DNA from: Marinobacter zhanjiangensis
GTDB lineage: Bacteria > Pseudomonadota > Gammaproteobacteria > Pseudomonadales > Oleiphilaceae
Assembly (NCBI RefSeq): GCF_014651935.1
Contig: NZ_BMXV01000001.1
Span: forward strand, 372,001-436,000
Direction of reading: 5' to 3'
DNA: 64,000 bases
Below the pieces are notes generated by a model. That model saw only the letters and a list, made by a program, of their open reading frames with translations, was not told the origin of the DNA and ran no database searches. The position numbers were made by a program, and so were the translations under genes. Below are positions 37,271 to 47,968 of the stretch, in pieces. Numbering within the stretch: the first letter of the stretch is position 1; each line of letters begins with the position of its first letter.

Positions 37271-38488
37271 ATGGACCCCTTCCATCTGGAAAAACGCAAT
37301 GTAGCCATCCTGGTGGTCAGCCAGACCCTGTTCATGGTGGCGGCCATCACGGTGATGACACTCAGTGGCGTAGTGGGGCAGCAACTGAGTCCCGAGCCCG
37401 GGCTGGCAACCCTACCCATCGCCGTCATGATGCTGGGCACGGTGGTGTCCACCCTGCCAGCCTCCCTGTTCATGAAGCGGGTCGGCCGTCGTCGCGGGTT
37501 CATGACCGGCGCCCTCATGGGTGGTGCCGCCGGCGGCCTGCTGAGTTTCACCGCCATCGGGCTGGAATCTTTCTGGCTATTCTGTCTCGGCAGTTTACTG
37601 CTGGGCCTGTACCAGGGGTTTGCCATGTACTACCGGTTTGCGGCCGTGGACGTTGCCAGCCCGGCCTTCCGCGGCCGGGCGATTTCCTTCGTGCTGGCCG
37701 GGGGCGTGGCCGCTGCCTTCCTCGGGCCATGGAATGCCAGCATGGCAACCGGACTGATCGCCGGTGTTCCTTCCGGGGGCCCGTACCTGGTGATTGCCAT
37801 TCTCGCCCTGCTGGCCATGGGCCTGCTGAGCCAGCTGAAGGTTCCTCCCGGTGGTGAGCCACAACCCGGCGAGACCACCCGCCCCATGAAAACCATTGCC
37901 GGGCAACCCGCCTTTCAGGTTGCCGTCGTCGCCGGAGCCATCGGTTACGCGGTGATGATACTGGTCATGACGGCCACGCCACTGGCCATGCGCGCCCGGG
38001 GCTTCGAGATGGGTCAGGTTGCCTTCATCATGCAGTGGCATGTGCTGGGCATGTACGCTCCCTCCTTCTTCACCGGCAGCCTGATTGCCCGTTTCGGTGT
38101 GGGTCGTATCCTCCTCGCCGGCAGCATCCTGCTGGCGGGTACTGTTGCCATCGCGGTCTTTGGCAACACCCTGGCCCATTTCTGGTTTGCCCTGGTACTG
38201 CTCGGTATCGGCTGGAATTTCCTGTTCGTGGGCGGCAGTACGCTGTTATCCACCACCCACTCCGAAGCGGAGCGGGGCAAGGTTCAGGGGGTCAATGACC
38301 TGTCCATCTTTTCCCTGGTAGCAGTGGGATCTCTGATGTCGGGCTCACTGTTGCACCACCTTGGTTGGGAAACACTGAACCTGATGATGCTGGTGCCCAT
38401 AACCCTGGTTGTGCTTGCCATTGTCTGGTTGCGGATGAACTCTGCTCACCTGACGTCCGAAAGGATCGCCGGTTTGAGCGACTCCTGA
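37271..38488 (+). CDS. MFS transporter of the DsrE / ArsR-rhodanese module
   Basis: A 405-residue major-facilitator protein with twelve predicted helices. The first inter-helix loop reads MKRVGRRRGFMTGALMGG, the usual MFS A-motif region. It shares an operon with the DsrE-like gene and an upstream operator. The exported or imported compound is unknown; a sulfur oxyanion or a metalloid conjugate would suit the setting but is only inferred. Confidence 0.85.
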   Translation: MDPFHLEKRNVAILVVSQTLFMVAAITVMTLSGVVGQQLSPEPGLATLPIAVMMLGTVVSTLPASLFMKRVGRRRGFMTGALMGGAAGGLLSFTAIGLESFWLFCLGSLLLGLYQGFAMYYRFAAVDVASPAFRGRAISFVLAGGVAAAFLGPWNASMATGLIAGVPSGGPYLVIAILALLAMGLLSQLKVPPGGEPQPGETTRPMKTIAGQPAFQVAVVAGAIGYAVMILVMTATPLAMRARGFEMGQVAFIMQWHVLGMYAPSFFTGSLIARFGVGRILLAGSILLAGTVAIAVFGNTLAHFWFALVLLGIGWNFLFVGGSTLLSTTHSEAERGKVQGVNDLSIFSLVAVGSLMSGSLLHHLGWETLNLMMLVPITLVVLAIVWLRMNSAHLTSERIAGLSDS

Positions 38489-38525
38489 AGCAAAAGCCCG
38501 GCCCCCACTGAACCTCGAAAGGGTT

Positions 38526-39278
38526 TCAGGACTTCAGCCATTCCAGTGACCGATAGTCGAAGCCCTGGGCAATCGTGGGCTTGATCACTTCGAAATAGGG
38601 TGAGGCATCAAAATCCCGTGGCGCAAACAGGGAGTGGTGTCGAATCCGGTAGATTTCCCGCTCGCACTCCCGGCACCGGGGATCGTTCGAGGGCAAAGAG
38701 AACACTTCGGGCAGGATGGGATAACGGATCTGCTGAAAACCCTCGGCTATGAAGGACGAACAGATCGCCCGGGTGGGATCGCCACTGCCAAGTGCCAGCA
38801 TTCTCCGGCGATACCGCGCCGGCACTGGCGGGGTGGGGAAAAGGTAGCGCGCCAGGTCAACGATATTCTTGAGATCGTACTGGTGGCCAAGGCGTTCGCG
38901 GGAATACGCCGTCAATGCCTTCAGATCCTCCGCCTCAAGATCCACCGCACGACAGATACGGGTATGGCTATGCCGATAGAAGGATAACGGGATGGCGCGG
39001 ATACCCTCCTCCAGGTCTGCCTCCACCAGCGTGTTCTGCTCTCCGTTTCGACTCTGCCCCATGGCCGCCTGATCACCCAGATAAAGGGCTGCATGGGACC
39101 AGGTGGACTGGGTCAGGTACTTGATAGCCACGCTGACCCGGGTATCGCCCTCCACCAACAGTACGTCTCCCGGCCTGATAGTGGCCACCAGCGCTTCCCA
39201 GGTGGAGGTACTGACGGAGAAATTTGCCACAGGTTTGGACAGGTATCTGGCGAGGGCTTTGGAGATCCAGTTGAACAT
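38526..39278 (-). CDS. YiiX/YebB-like NlpC/P60 family cysteine hydrolase
   Basis: A 250-residue protein of the permuted NlpC/P60 (YiiX/YebB-like) papain fold. The catalytic histidine sits in TQSTWSHAALYLGD near residue 60. The catalytic cysteine sits in TRAICSSFIAEGFQQI near residue 175. GDVLLVEGDTRVS opens the domain. There is no clear signal peptide, although the first 15 residues could form an amphipathic helix. Family members act on peptidoglycan or lipids; the target here is unknown. Confidence 0.82.
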   Translation of the reverse strand: MFNWISKALARYLSKPVANFSVSTSTWEALVATIRPGDVLLVEGDTRVSVAIKYLTQSTWSHAALYLGDQAAMGQSRNGEQNTLVEADLEEGIRAIPLSFYRHSHTRICRAVDLEAEDLKALTAYSRERLGHQYDLKNIVDLARYLFPTPPVPARYRRRMLALGSGDPTRAICSSFIAEGFQQIRYPILPEVFSLPSNDPRCRECEREIYRIRHHSLFAPRDFDASPYFEVIKPTIAQGFDYRSLEWLKS

Positions 39279-39492
39279 GGGTACGGCTCTTGTTGTTGGT
39301 TATGGCGAATAACAGGCGCAAATCCGTTCACTGACACATAAAACAGGTCTTCATTACACGGCGTCAACCCGATTTTTTATGAACAAGTTCAACAAATTAT
39401 CTCATCGTTACGGCCGTAACAACCATGGCCTCAGCGGGTCTATTATCCGAACTCATTGAGAGACGGCAACAACGCCGAAAGGAGAAGACACC

Positions 39493-39777
39493 ATGAGCCA
39501 TACCATCACATCCAGAAAGTTCGCCGCCATCCTCGCCGGCCTGGTACTGACCGCCACGGCTTCTGTTGGTCACGCCCAGCAGAAGTGGATGGAACAGGTA
39601 CTTGAGCAGACCATCCAGGAGCAAATTGTCGCCAAAGAAGAGAGGGCCAAGGAGCAGGCAGGTGAGCAAGGCAAGGCCACTGAGACTGCTGATGAAAGCC
39701 TCAGCCCTCAGGATGCCGCACCGGCGGATATCGACATCTCCGATCTTTACGATGGCGCGGGAAACTCCCGCATTTGA
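39493..39777 (+). CDS. Small secreted protein, unknown
   Basis: A 94-residue protein with a signal peptide (KFAAILAGLVLTATASVGHAQQ) and a charged, helical mature part of ~65 residues rich in Glu and Gln. I do not recognise it. It ends in an acidic ISDLYDG tail. AAGGAG precedes the ATG, and a clear terminator follows 30 bases after the stop, so it is a single-gene unit. It lies upstream of the ECF sigma gene. Confidence 0.7.
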   Translation: MSHTITSRKFAAILAGLVLTATASVGHAQQKWMEQVLEQTIQEQIVAKEERAKEQAGEQGKATETADESLSPQDAAPADIDISDLYDGAGNSRI

Positions 39778-39806
39778 AATGCTGACCTGAAAGGTCAAGT
39801 CCCCAC

Positions 39807-39836
39807 AGGCCCCATTCTCGCGAGTGGGGCCTTTTT
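39807..39836 (+). terminator. Rho-independent terminator
   Basis: AGGCCCCA and TGGGGCCT arms with a ten-base loop are followed by a T-run. It follows the small secreted protein gene by 29 bases. Confidence 0.92.
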
Positions 39837-39895
39837 GCCGTTGCCAGCATCTCATCAGGGCTATGCTATATTTTGAATGCTTGCTCAAATAAACG

Positions 39896-39920
39896 GGAAC
39901 CGGACCTCGAATCAACCGTC
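39896..39920 (+). promoter_or_regulatory. Possible ECF-type promoter before the ECF sigma gene
   Basis: GGAAC is followed by a 16-base spacer and CGTC, the general form of ECF sigma promoters. It is 48 bases before the start codon and suggests autoregulation. Confidence 0.4.
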
Positions 39921-39968
39921 CTACTGACAGGAAAATACTCGATTATAAACCGGGACACACAACGGACT

Positions 39969-40592
39969 ATGGACATGCAGACAGCACAGAGCATCGATGA
40001 AAGCGATCTGGTCTCCGCCCTCAAGGCCGGAGAGCAGCGAGCCTTCCACCAGGCCGTGAGGAACTACTCACCCGGCATGCTCGCCGTGGCCCGCTATTAC
40101 CTCGACCGCTCCAGCGCCGAAGATGTGGTTCAGGAAACCTGGGTCAATGTCGTGGAAGCCATCCAGAAGTTCGAAGGCCGCTCCGGGCTGAAGACCTGGC
40201 TGCATCGCATTGTTGCAAACCGCTGCAAGAACCGGCTGCGCACCGCCAACCGGGAGGTATCCAGTGAATTTGGTGAGGAGCTGGAACCCGGCATTGCCGA
40301 CCGTTTCCAGTCCGGGGGGCGCTGGGCGACACCGCCAAAGCTGAGGTTCGAGGAACACGCCGAATCCCTGATGGAAAACGAGGCCCTCAGCGACTGCCTC
40401 GACAAGCATCTTTCCGCGCTGCCGGAACAGCAGCGCTCCGCGGTCATGCTCTACGAGGCCCACCAGCATAAAGCAGAGGATGTGTGTAACATTCTCGATA
40501 TCAGTGCGTCCAATTTGAGGGTACTGATTCACCGTGCCCGCCAGAAAATTTACCTGATGGTAGAAGACTTCCAGGAGACCGGCGAATGCTGA
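39969..40592 (+). CDS. ECF (RpoE-like) RNA polymerase sigma factor
   Basis: A 207-residue ECF sigma factor. Region 2 has ARYYLDRSSAEDVVQETWVNVVEAIQKFEG and GLKTWLHRIVANRCKNRLR. Region 4 has LSALPEQQRSAVMLYEAHQHKAEDVCNILDISASNLRVLIHRARQKI. The insert between them (~45 residues) is long. The start MDMQTAQ is chosen because the preceding in-frame region is promoter-like. It overlaps the downstream zinc-finger anti-sigma gene by seven bases, the usual pairing. Confidence 0.9.
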   Translation: MDMQTAQSIDESDLVSALKAGEQRAFHQAVRNYSPGMLAVARYYLDRSSAEDVVQETWVNVVEAIQKFEGRSGLKTWLHRIVANRCKNRLRTANREVSSEFGEELEPGIADRFQSGGRWATPPKLRFEEHAESLMENEALSDCLDKHLSALPEQQRSAVMLYEAHQHKAEDVCNILDISASNLRVLIHRARQKIYLMVEDFQETGEC

Positions 40593-40831
40593 TGTGTCGA
40601 GATCTGGCCAGAATTGGCAGTGATTACATTGACGGACAACTCGGAGCCACGGATGCCATTTCCGTGAAAATGCATTTGCTGATGTGCAGGGACTGCCGCT
40701 CTTTCATCGGAAATCTGCGAGAAAGCGTTCGCCTGATAAGGGGCCACTCGGATTATCGTATGGACGAAGAGTACGCCCGACAGCTGGACAACGCGGTGGA
40801 CGAAGCGCTGGAGAGCCGGGGCAGAGGGTAA
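40586..40831 (+). CDS. Zinc-finger anti-sigma factor (zf-HC2 type)
   Basis: An 81-residue soluble protein with the H-x3-C-x2-C motif (MHLLMCRDCRSF) and an upstream CRD. This is the anti-sigma domain that holds ECF factors inactive. There is no membrane helix, so it would sense a cytoplasmic signal. The start overlaps the sigma gene by seven bases, which argues for coupled synthesis. Confidence 0.85.
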   Translation: MLMCRDLARIGSDYIDGQLGATDAISVKMHLLMCRDCRSFIGNLRESVRLIRGHSDYRMDEEYARQLDNAVDEALESRGRG

Positions 40832-40846
40832 GGCGCCGCACCTGCT

Positions 40847-41509
40847 TTATAGCGCCGCCTTTACCGCTTCGGGCAACGAGTCCGCCATGGAAGTGGGCTT
40901 ACCCATCAGTGGGTGGAAAATCGTATCCTGACGCCTTACCCACACACCATCCAGCCCTGCCTGCATGGCGCCGTGGACATCCCATGCATGGGCGGCAATC
41001 AATGTTGCCTCTGCCGGGCTGACGCCAAAGGTTTGACAGGCCTCCCGGTATACATCGGACCGCGGCTTCCAGATCTGGTAATCCTCGATGGAAATTACGT
41101 CATCCACCAGCTCGGTCAGGCCTGCACCAGCCACCAGTTTCTCGGTGTTGGCCCGGGAGCCGTTGGTCAGCAGCACGGCCCTGGCGCCAGCCTGATGAAC
41201 GGACTCCAGGGCGGCTTTCACATCCGGATGGGCAGGCAGTTCGCCAAAGACGGACAGGATATCCTTCACTGCGCTGTCGACATCCTGGTGGCCCTTGCTC
41301 TCAAGTAGCACCCGCAAGGTGCCCTGCGCGATCTCGGGGAAGGGTTTGAAAACACCGGCGGCTGACAGGGCAAACGCGTCCCGCAACAGCTGTGCAAAGA
41401 ACAGGTCAGCACTCTCTTCCGGGGCACCGTTGCGCAGGAACCGGTCCTTCAGTGGCGCCAGGGAAAATAACGTTTCTATCACATCAAACAGAATGACTCG
41501 TGAGGTCAT
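40847..41509 (-). CDS. HAD-superfamily hydrolase, haloacid dehalogenase type II-like
   Basis: A 220-residue HAD hydrolase. The nucleophile motif is VILFDVIETLFSL, with Asp8. Motif II is AVLLTNGSR, and motif III/IV are KPRSDVYREACQTFGV and AHAWDVHGAMQAGL. The AHAWD segment and overall length fit L-2-haloacid dehalogenase relatives. The second residue pair, E-T in place of G-T, is unusual for a true dehalogenase. The substrate is not assigned. Confidence 0.85.
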   Translation of the reverse strand: MTSRVILFDVIETLFSLAPLKDRFLRNGAPEESADLFFAQLLRDAFALSAAGVFKPFPEIAQGTLRVLLESKGHQDVDSAVKDILSVFGELPAHPDVKAALESVHQAGARAVLLTNGSRANTEKLVAGAGLTELVDDVISIEDYQIWKPRSDVYREACQTFGVSPAEATLIAAHAWDVHGAMQAGLDGVWVRRQDTIFHPLMGKPTSMADSLPEAVKAAL

Positions 41510-41652
41510 GGCGTGCGCTCTCCAATATGTAAACCCATGGAGGCAGGCAGGAACCGTAAGGCGGGCAGGTGTCCGGCTCTCCAGGTGCTGTGCAGTCAGT
41601 GTGACTCACCGACACCGGAAGAGCACGGATGTTACAGCCGGGGAGTAAACAA

Positions 41653-42276
41653 CTAGCGAAGATCCGGGTTCAGGGTATAGGTGGCGGTGACACGGTCGCT
41701 GGCCAGCACATGCCCTTCCATGGCCTTGCGCACGGCGTCGCCATCGAATTCCCCCGTCAGACCCAGGGACTCCACATCGAGTGCATAAACCTCGTAGTGA
41801 TAGTGGTGCACCAGCTCATCATTCCAGGGTGGACAGGGCCCATCGTAGCCCGCATAAGTGCCGGCCATGTCGGGGTTGCCAGCCAGGAACTGGGTGAAGT
41901 TGTTGACACCCCTGATACCAATAGGGCCGGGACCGGGTTCCTTGCCCTTGGGGCTGACGCCGTCACTGTCCTCGCCTTCCGGAATACGGTTGATGGAGGC
42001 GGGAATATCCACCAGCAGCCAATGGAAAAAATCCACCCGGGGAATATCCTTCGACACGGTTTTGCCCTCCTGGTTGGCATCGTCGGCCACACTGGGCACA
42101 TCGGGATCGTACATCACCACGGCAAAGCTCTTTGTGCCCTCCGGTGCATCTTCCCAGCTGACATCCGGATTACGGTTGGGGCCGAAGCTCATGTGGTCTT
42201 CTTCACTGTAGACACCAAACGCAAATTTCTCGGGGACCGGCTGCCCCTCGGTAATGCCGTTCACGTGAACCTTCAT
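41653..42276 (-). CDS. YbhB/YbcL-type (PEBP, Raf kinase inhibitor-like) protein
   Basis: A 207-residue PEBP-fold protein. The ligand-site segments are NPDVSWEDAPEGTKSFAVVMYDPDVP, FFHWLLVDIPASI and a closing GPCPP-WNDELVHHYHYEVYALD. The start MKVHVNG has AGGAG six bases upstream. It is likely cytoplasmic, since no signal peptide is seen. The family binds phospholipid or phosphate-like ligands; the bacterial role is unclear. Confidence 0.9.
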   Translation of the reverse strand: MKVHVNGITEGQPVPEKFAFGVYSEEDHMSFGPNRNPDVSWEDAPEGTKSFAVVMYDPDVPSVADDANQEGKTVSKDIPRVDFFHWLLVDIPASINRIPEGEDSDGVSPKGKEPGPGPIGIRGVNNFTQFLAGNPDMAGTYAGYDGPCPPWNDELVHHYHYEVYALDVESLGLTGEFDGDAVRKAMEGHVLASDRVTATYTLNPDLR

Positions 42277-42343
42277 GGTCTGCTCCTGTTGGCTTTCAGA
42301 AATACTCCCCGGTTTTAGCAGTTGCGTACCGGACTTGTCCAGA

Positions 42344-42982
42344 TCAGCGGCGGCGACCGCCACGCCACCATAAAGGCATCAGCGTCATCACCAGCAGCAC
42401 CAGTGCCGCCGCAATCACTGTCCATACCGGGTGCACATCCAGTGTTTGCCCCAGGCCGGCGAACACGAAGGTCATCGGCAACATACCGACCACCGAGGCC
42501 ACCAGGAACCGCAGCGCGGCGACGGAGGTCAGACCTGCGGCATAGCTGATCAGGGCAAAGGAAAACAGCGGCACCAGACGGGTAAACAGGATGCCCCAGA
42601 ACAGGGATCGCTGGGGCGCATCCTCGGCGAAGACCGGATGCCCGGACAACTTGCGACGAAAATAATCGCGGGCCAGCACACGGCTGGTCCAGAACGCCAC
42701 CATGGCCCCCACGGAGGCACCGGTCACTGCGATCAGTGTGCCCGGAACCATGCCAAAGGCAAGCCCGGAAGCGGCGCTTACCGGCAATGTCGGGATGGGA
42801 CCCACCACCACTGCCAGTATCATCAGCAATACCAGTAACACCGGTCCCCAGGGGCCTTCCTGCTGAAGCCAGGCCGCCAGATTCGCGGGAGACAGGGAGG
42901 TCGGTGCCCCCAGAGCCATCAGGACTCCCCAGATCCCGGCCAACAGCAGGGCCAGACCGGCGACGGCCAGTACCCGGATCAT
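42344..42982 (-). CDS. TVP38/TMEM64 (DedA-like) membrane protein
   Basis: A ~212-residue inner-membrane protein of the SNARE-associated/TVP38 group. GPIPTLPVSAASGLAFGMVPGTLIA and LFTRLVPLFSFALISYAAGL are the paired re-entrant motifs. It ends in a basic WRGGRRR tail. The start is uncertain: MIRVLAVAG is used, although a TTG about nine codons upstream with GGAG before it is possible. The earlier ATG at 43096 would place promoter-like sequence in the protein. A second TVP38 domain in this window is fused to a flavoprotein. Confidence 0.78.
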   Translation of the reverse strand: MIRVLAVAGLALLLAGIWGVLMALGAPTSLSPANLAAWLQQEGPWGPVLLVLLMILAVVVGPIPTLPVSAASGLAFGMVPGTLIAVTGASVGAMVAFWTSRVLARDYFRRKLSGHPVFAEDAPQRSLFWGILFTRLVPLFSFALISYAAGLTSVAALRFLVASVVGMLPMTFVFAGLGQTLDVHPVWTVIAAALVLLVMTLMPLWWRGGRRR

Positions 42983-43246
42983 CAGCTTCTGGCGTTGCAG
43001 GGGTTCCAAAACGGGTTGTGCTCCGGCAAAAAACAAAAATGGCGCGCTACTATAACCGTAACGCGCCGGAAGGGTAAGGAACCCTGCGTCAACCATCGAG
43101 GATCACTGCTCACTGGTTGGACGCCCAGGGCGTCAGGAAATTACACCAGCATCAGGAATTCTTCTTCCAGGCAAACTTCTCCTTGCTGTATTTGATCGAT
43201 CATTCAAGTTATGGTGTGTTCAAATTCTGAACGTTGACGTTTAACC

Positions 43247-43858
43247 ATGCCCAGAGTTGCAAAGTTTGACCGAAACAAGGCCCTGGAAGATGCCGTACGC
43301 CTGTTCTGGGAGCGGGGTTACAGCGGCACGTCCATGAAACACATCGAGAAAGCCCTGGATATGCGGCCCGGCAGCCTGTATGCCACCTTCGGCAACAAGG
43401 ATGGTCTGTTCCGGGAAGCGCTGGATATCTACGCCGGCCGTATGTCGCAATCCATGGCTGAATCCCTGGAGGATTCGGCGACCATCATGGACGGCATTTT
43501 TGCCTATCTGCGCTCACTGACGGTGCAGATGACCGCCCCCGACTCCCCGGCGCGGGCCTGCCTGGTGGTGAAAACCCTGCTGGAAGTCACCGAGGAGCAG
43601 GAGGAGCTCAGGGCCCTGGTCAACAAGCGCCTGCAGGCCGTCGAGGACTACCTCGTGGAGCTGCTGGAAACGGCACGGGCGCAGGGTGAGCTAAAACCGG
43701 GAGTCGACAGCCGCCGCCTGGCGCGCCTGATTCAGGCCCAGATCATGGGGCTGAGGTCACTGGCCCAGCGGGATATTGATGCCGAGCACGTGAAAACCCT
43801 CACTGAAGACATTATCACTGCCCTTGGCGCCTTTACGCAGCCCCCTGTATCGCACTAG
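43247..43858 (+). CDS. TetR/AcrR-family regulator
   Basis: A 203-residue repressor. The N-terminal helix-turn-helix is clear (ALEDAVRLFWERGYSGTSMKHIEKALDMRPGSLYATFGNKDGLFREAL). The C-terminal ligand domain has RACLVVKTLLEVTEEQ. It sits 38 bp before ilvD on the same strand. A TGATCGATCA palindrome at 43193-43202 may be its operator. The ligand and targets are unknown. Confidence 0.9.
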   Translation: MPRVAKFDRNKALEDAVRLFWERGYSGTSMKHIEKALDMRPGSLYATFGNKDGLFREALDIYAGRMSQSMAESLEDSATIMDGIFAYLRSLTVQMTAPDSPARACLVVKTLLEVTEEQEELRALVNKRLQAVEDYLVELLETARAQGELKPGVDSRRLARLIQAQIMGLRSLAQRDIDAEHVKTLTEDIITALGAFTQPPVSH

Positions 43859-43896
43859 TCTTCCGGATCCCCTGATTCAAAAAAAGGAAAACCGCC

Positions 43897-45573
<1,677 letters not shown>

Positions 45574-45593
45574 CAGCCCCGGAGCAAGGTGTT

Positions 45594-45616
45594 CCGTCCG
45601 GCGCCGTGCCGGACGG
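45594..45616 (+). terminator. Hairpin after ilvD
   Basis: CCGTCCGGC and GCCGGACGG are perfect 9-base arms with a five-base loop, 20 bases after the ilvD stop. There is no T-run, so termination is likely but not certain. Confidence 0.5.
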
Positions 45617-45779
45617 GATGGTCCGGCCCGGCGCATCAGATATTCTGGCGCTCAATGGTCGAGCCGGACATGTCGCTTTGCTGGCAGGGCAGCCTATCGC
45701 CAGGCCTGGTAATCCATTGATCCCCAAGTACTTAACGGTAGCGAAAGGCTTCAGTTCAACGTGGATCCGAAAGCAGCAA

Positions 45780-47114
45780 TCAGTAACCGATAACAATCTC
45801 CACTTGCAGGCCGCCCGCTGACCCGGACGAGAATTCCATCTTGCCCTCATAACGCTGAACAACATCCAGCACGATCGCCAGCCCCAGTCCATGTCCGGGA
45901 ATCTGCTCGTCCAGCCTCAACCCCCTTTTGCCCAATCGGTCCCTGGCGCTTTCCGCGACACCGGGACCGTCGTCACTGACGATGATCTGCATGTATTCAC
46001 GGGTTTCCACCAGTGACAGCTCCACGCAACGGGACGACCACTTGCCGGCATTGTCGAGAAGGTTGCCAAGTATCTCGCTGAGATCGTGCTCCTCGATCGG
46101 CCAACGACGCTCCTGGGTAAGCTCGGTGGCCATCTCGAAGGATTTGTCCGGGTACAGGCGACCCAGCATCCATAGCAGATCGCGGGCCTGTTTTACCGGG
46201 TAGGCGCTTTTACCCACCTGCGGGCCCGCGAACCGGCTGCGCCGCATTTCCGTCTCCAGTTGCCTGTCGATGTCATCGAGCCTCGACGCCATTTCCCGCC
46301 TGAGGTCTTCATCGAGGGGACGGTTGGTATCCTCCAGAATCTGCCGGACTGCGGCTATGGGTGTCTTGACGCTATGGGACAGGTTGGCAAGTGCCTCCCG
46401 CGAGCGCTCCAGACGCAGATCCAGTGAATCCAGCAACTGATTGAGTTGCCTCACCAGCGGACGGAATTCGTCGGGACCATCGACGTTGATTCGCGATATT
46501 TCCCCACCCTGTAATTTCTTCAGGGCAGCCTGGAGCGACACAACCGGGCGCAAAGACAATGTTATCCCCACCCAGATACTGCCCACCAGCAGGAGGATCA
46601 GGAGAATCGAGACTATGGCCGTCCAGGCATGCAATGCGCCCTGGCTGTTTTTCAACGCCTCCATATCTTCCGCCACTATCACCACGATGGCGGTGCCTTC
46701 GACCAGAAACGACCGGCGGTAGGCGAGGATATCAGACGGTGCGTCAGCCACAGTGGCATCATGAACCCTCTCGATACCGTCTCCTTCACCAGCCAGCAGA
46801 GGCCTCAACAGGGGCGCCCACGACTCGGGAGAAAACGTCTGCCGGGAGGGTGAGGCTATCGCAAAGGCATGGTGAAACACTTCCTGGAAGTAATCACCGG
46901 TGCGCAGCGTATCAAGCCGGCCACCGGACTGATGTATCTGGTGCTCCAGGAAGGCCGCCTCGTCTTTCAACCGGCTTTCCACGAAATCCCGGGACATCCT
47001 CTCCAGCAGGGCACCATGAATAAACCAGGCCAGCGCCATCAGGGCGATACCCGCCGGCAGCAACAGGAGCAGGAGCGTTGCCCTGACGGAGCGTGGTCTA
47101 ACGGACACTGGCAT
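45780..47114 (-). CDS. Membrane sensor histidine kinase (PhoQ/CusS-like) at a metal locus
   Basis: A 444-residue sensor. An N-terminal helix (TLLLLLLPAGIALMALAWFIHG), a ~130-residue periplasmic domain and a second helix (IVSILLILLLVGSIWVGITL) are followed by HAMP. The HisKA box is LANLSHSVKTPIAAVRQ. The ATPase has ILGNLLDNAGKWS (N box), SDDGPGV (G1) and GHGLGLAIV (G2). The stop is 45780. The start at 47114 lies inside the regulator gene's end (17-base overlap). The neighbouring copper-type genes suggest a metal signal. Confidence 0.9.
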   Translation of the reverse strand: MPVSVRPRSVRATLLLLLLPAGIALMALAWFIHGALLERMSRDFVESRLKDEAAFLEHQIHQSGGRLDTLRTGDYFQEVFHHAFAIASPSRQTFSPESWAPLLRPLLAGEGDGIERVHDATVADAPSDILAYRRSFLVEGTAIVVIVAEDMEALKNSQGALHAWTAIVSILLILLLVGSIWVGITLSLRPVVSLQAALKKLQGGEISRINVDGPDEFRPLVRQLNQLLDSLDLRLERSREALANLSHSVKTPIAAVRQILEDTNRPLDEDLRREMASRLDDIDRQLETEMRRSRFAGPQVGKSAYPVKQARDLLWMLGRLYPDKSFEMATELTQERRWPIEEHDLSEILGNLLDNAGKWSSRCVELSLVETREYMQIIVSDDGPGVAESARDRLGKRGLRLDEQIPGHGLGLAIVLDVVQRYEGKMEFSSGSAGGLQVEIVIGY

Positions 47115-47766
47115 CAAACAGGTACCCCTGACCACGTCGGGTCTTGATGGCATCGGTACCCACCAGCTTCCTCAGCCGGCGGATGTAGGCTTCGATGACG
47201 TTCTCGCTGGGGCTGTCGTTCAGGTTGTACAGTTGCTCCATCAACTGTTCCTTGGAGAACACCTGACCGGGGCGGCTCATGAGACATCGCAGCAGCCGGA
47301 ATTCCGTACCGGTCAGGCTGAACTCCCCGCCATCATCCGCTTTCAGGATCTGACGGTTCTCGTCCAGTTCGAAACGCCCGGCCTTCAGCGAGTCCAGCAC
47401 CCGCCCTTCGCTGCGCCGCACAATGGCATGGAGCCGGGCAATCAGCTCCTCGGTCTGGAAGGGTTTGGCCAGATAGTCATCGGCACCGGCTTTCAGGCCG
47501 TTGACCTTGTCCTGCCAGTCGCCTCTTGCGGTCAGGATAAGCACTGGAAAGTCGGCATGATGGCCGCGCCATTGCCCCAGCACATCCAGGCCGTTGCCAT
47601 CGGGCAGCCCCAGGTCGAGGATGCCGACCCGGTAATCCTCCTGCTCCCCCAGGAGCCTCGCCTCCCGGGCTGTGTTTGCAGTATCCACGCTGAACCCTGC
47701 CTTCTCCAGCTGCCCTCTGAGCCCTTCCGCCAGCAGGCGGTCATCTTCCACCAAAAGCAATCTCAT
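47098..47766 (-). CDS. OmpR/PhoP-family response regulator
   Basis: A 222-residue regulator. The receiver domain has the acidic pair VEDDRLL, the phosphorylated aspartate in GILDLGLPDGNG and the lysine in DDYLAKPF. The C-terminal winged helix has LTGTEFRLLRCLMSRPGQVFSKEQLMEQLY and SENVIEAYIRRLRKLVG. It overlaps the kinase gene by 17 bases. A candidate binding box occurs in the gap before its start, and again upstream of the Met-rich gene. Confidence 0.93.
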   Translation of the reverse strand: MRLLLVEDDRLLAEGLRGQLEKAGFSVDTANTAREARLLGEQEDYRVGILDLGLPDGNGLDVLGQWRGHHADFPVLILTARGDWQDKVNGLKAGADDYLAKPFQTEELIARLHAIVRRSEGRVLDSLKAGRFELDENRQILKADDGGEFSLTGTEFRLLRCLMSRPGQVFSKEQLMEQLYNLNDSPSENVIEAYIRRLRKLVGTDAIKTRRGQGYLFDASVR

Positions 47767-47852
47767 TCGCCACGCATCTCCGAAGTTGGCACAAGTACCA
47801 GCCAGTGTTACTGAGCCACCTTAACTCAGCCTGAACAAAAGATAATCCGGCG

Positions 47853-47873
47853 TTTTCAGCAAGGATTCAGGTT
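47853..47873 (+). promoter_or_regulatory. Candidate response-regulator box, copy 1
   Basis: TTTTCAGC-N4-ATTCAG-NTT, with two TTCAG half-sites 11 bp apart, one helical turn, as OmpR/PhoB-type regulators prefer. It lies between the regulator gene and the copB remnant. It matches copy 2 at 18 of 21 positions. Confidence 0.6.
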
Positions 47874-47968
47874 ACCGGGCCATGGTAGCAACCGTTTCTG
47901 GACATTGCTCAATTTCCAGAGCAAGGGGACAGGCGTTACAACGCAATCCTTGCACAGGAGAAGACGGA

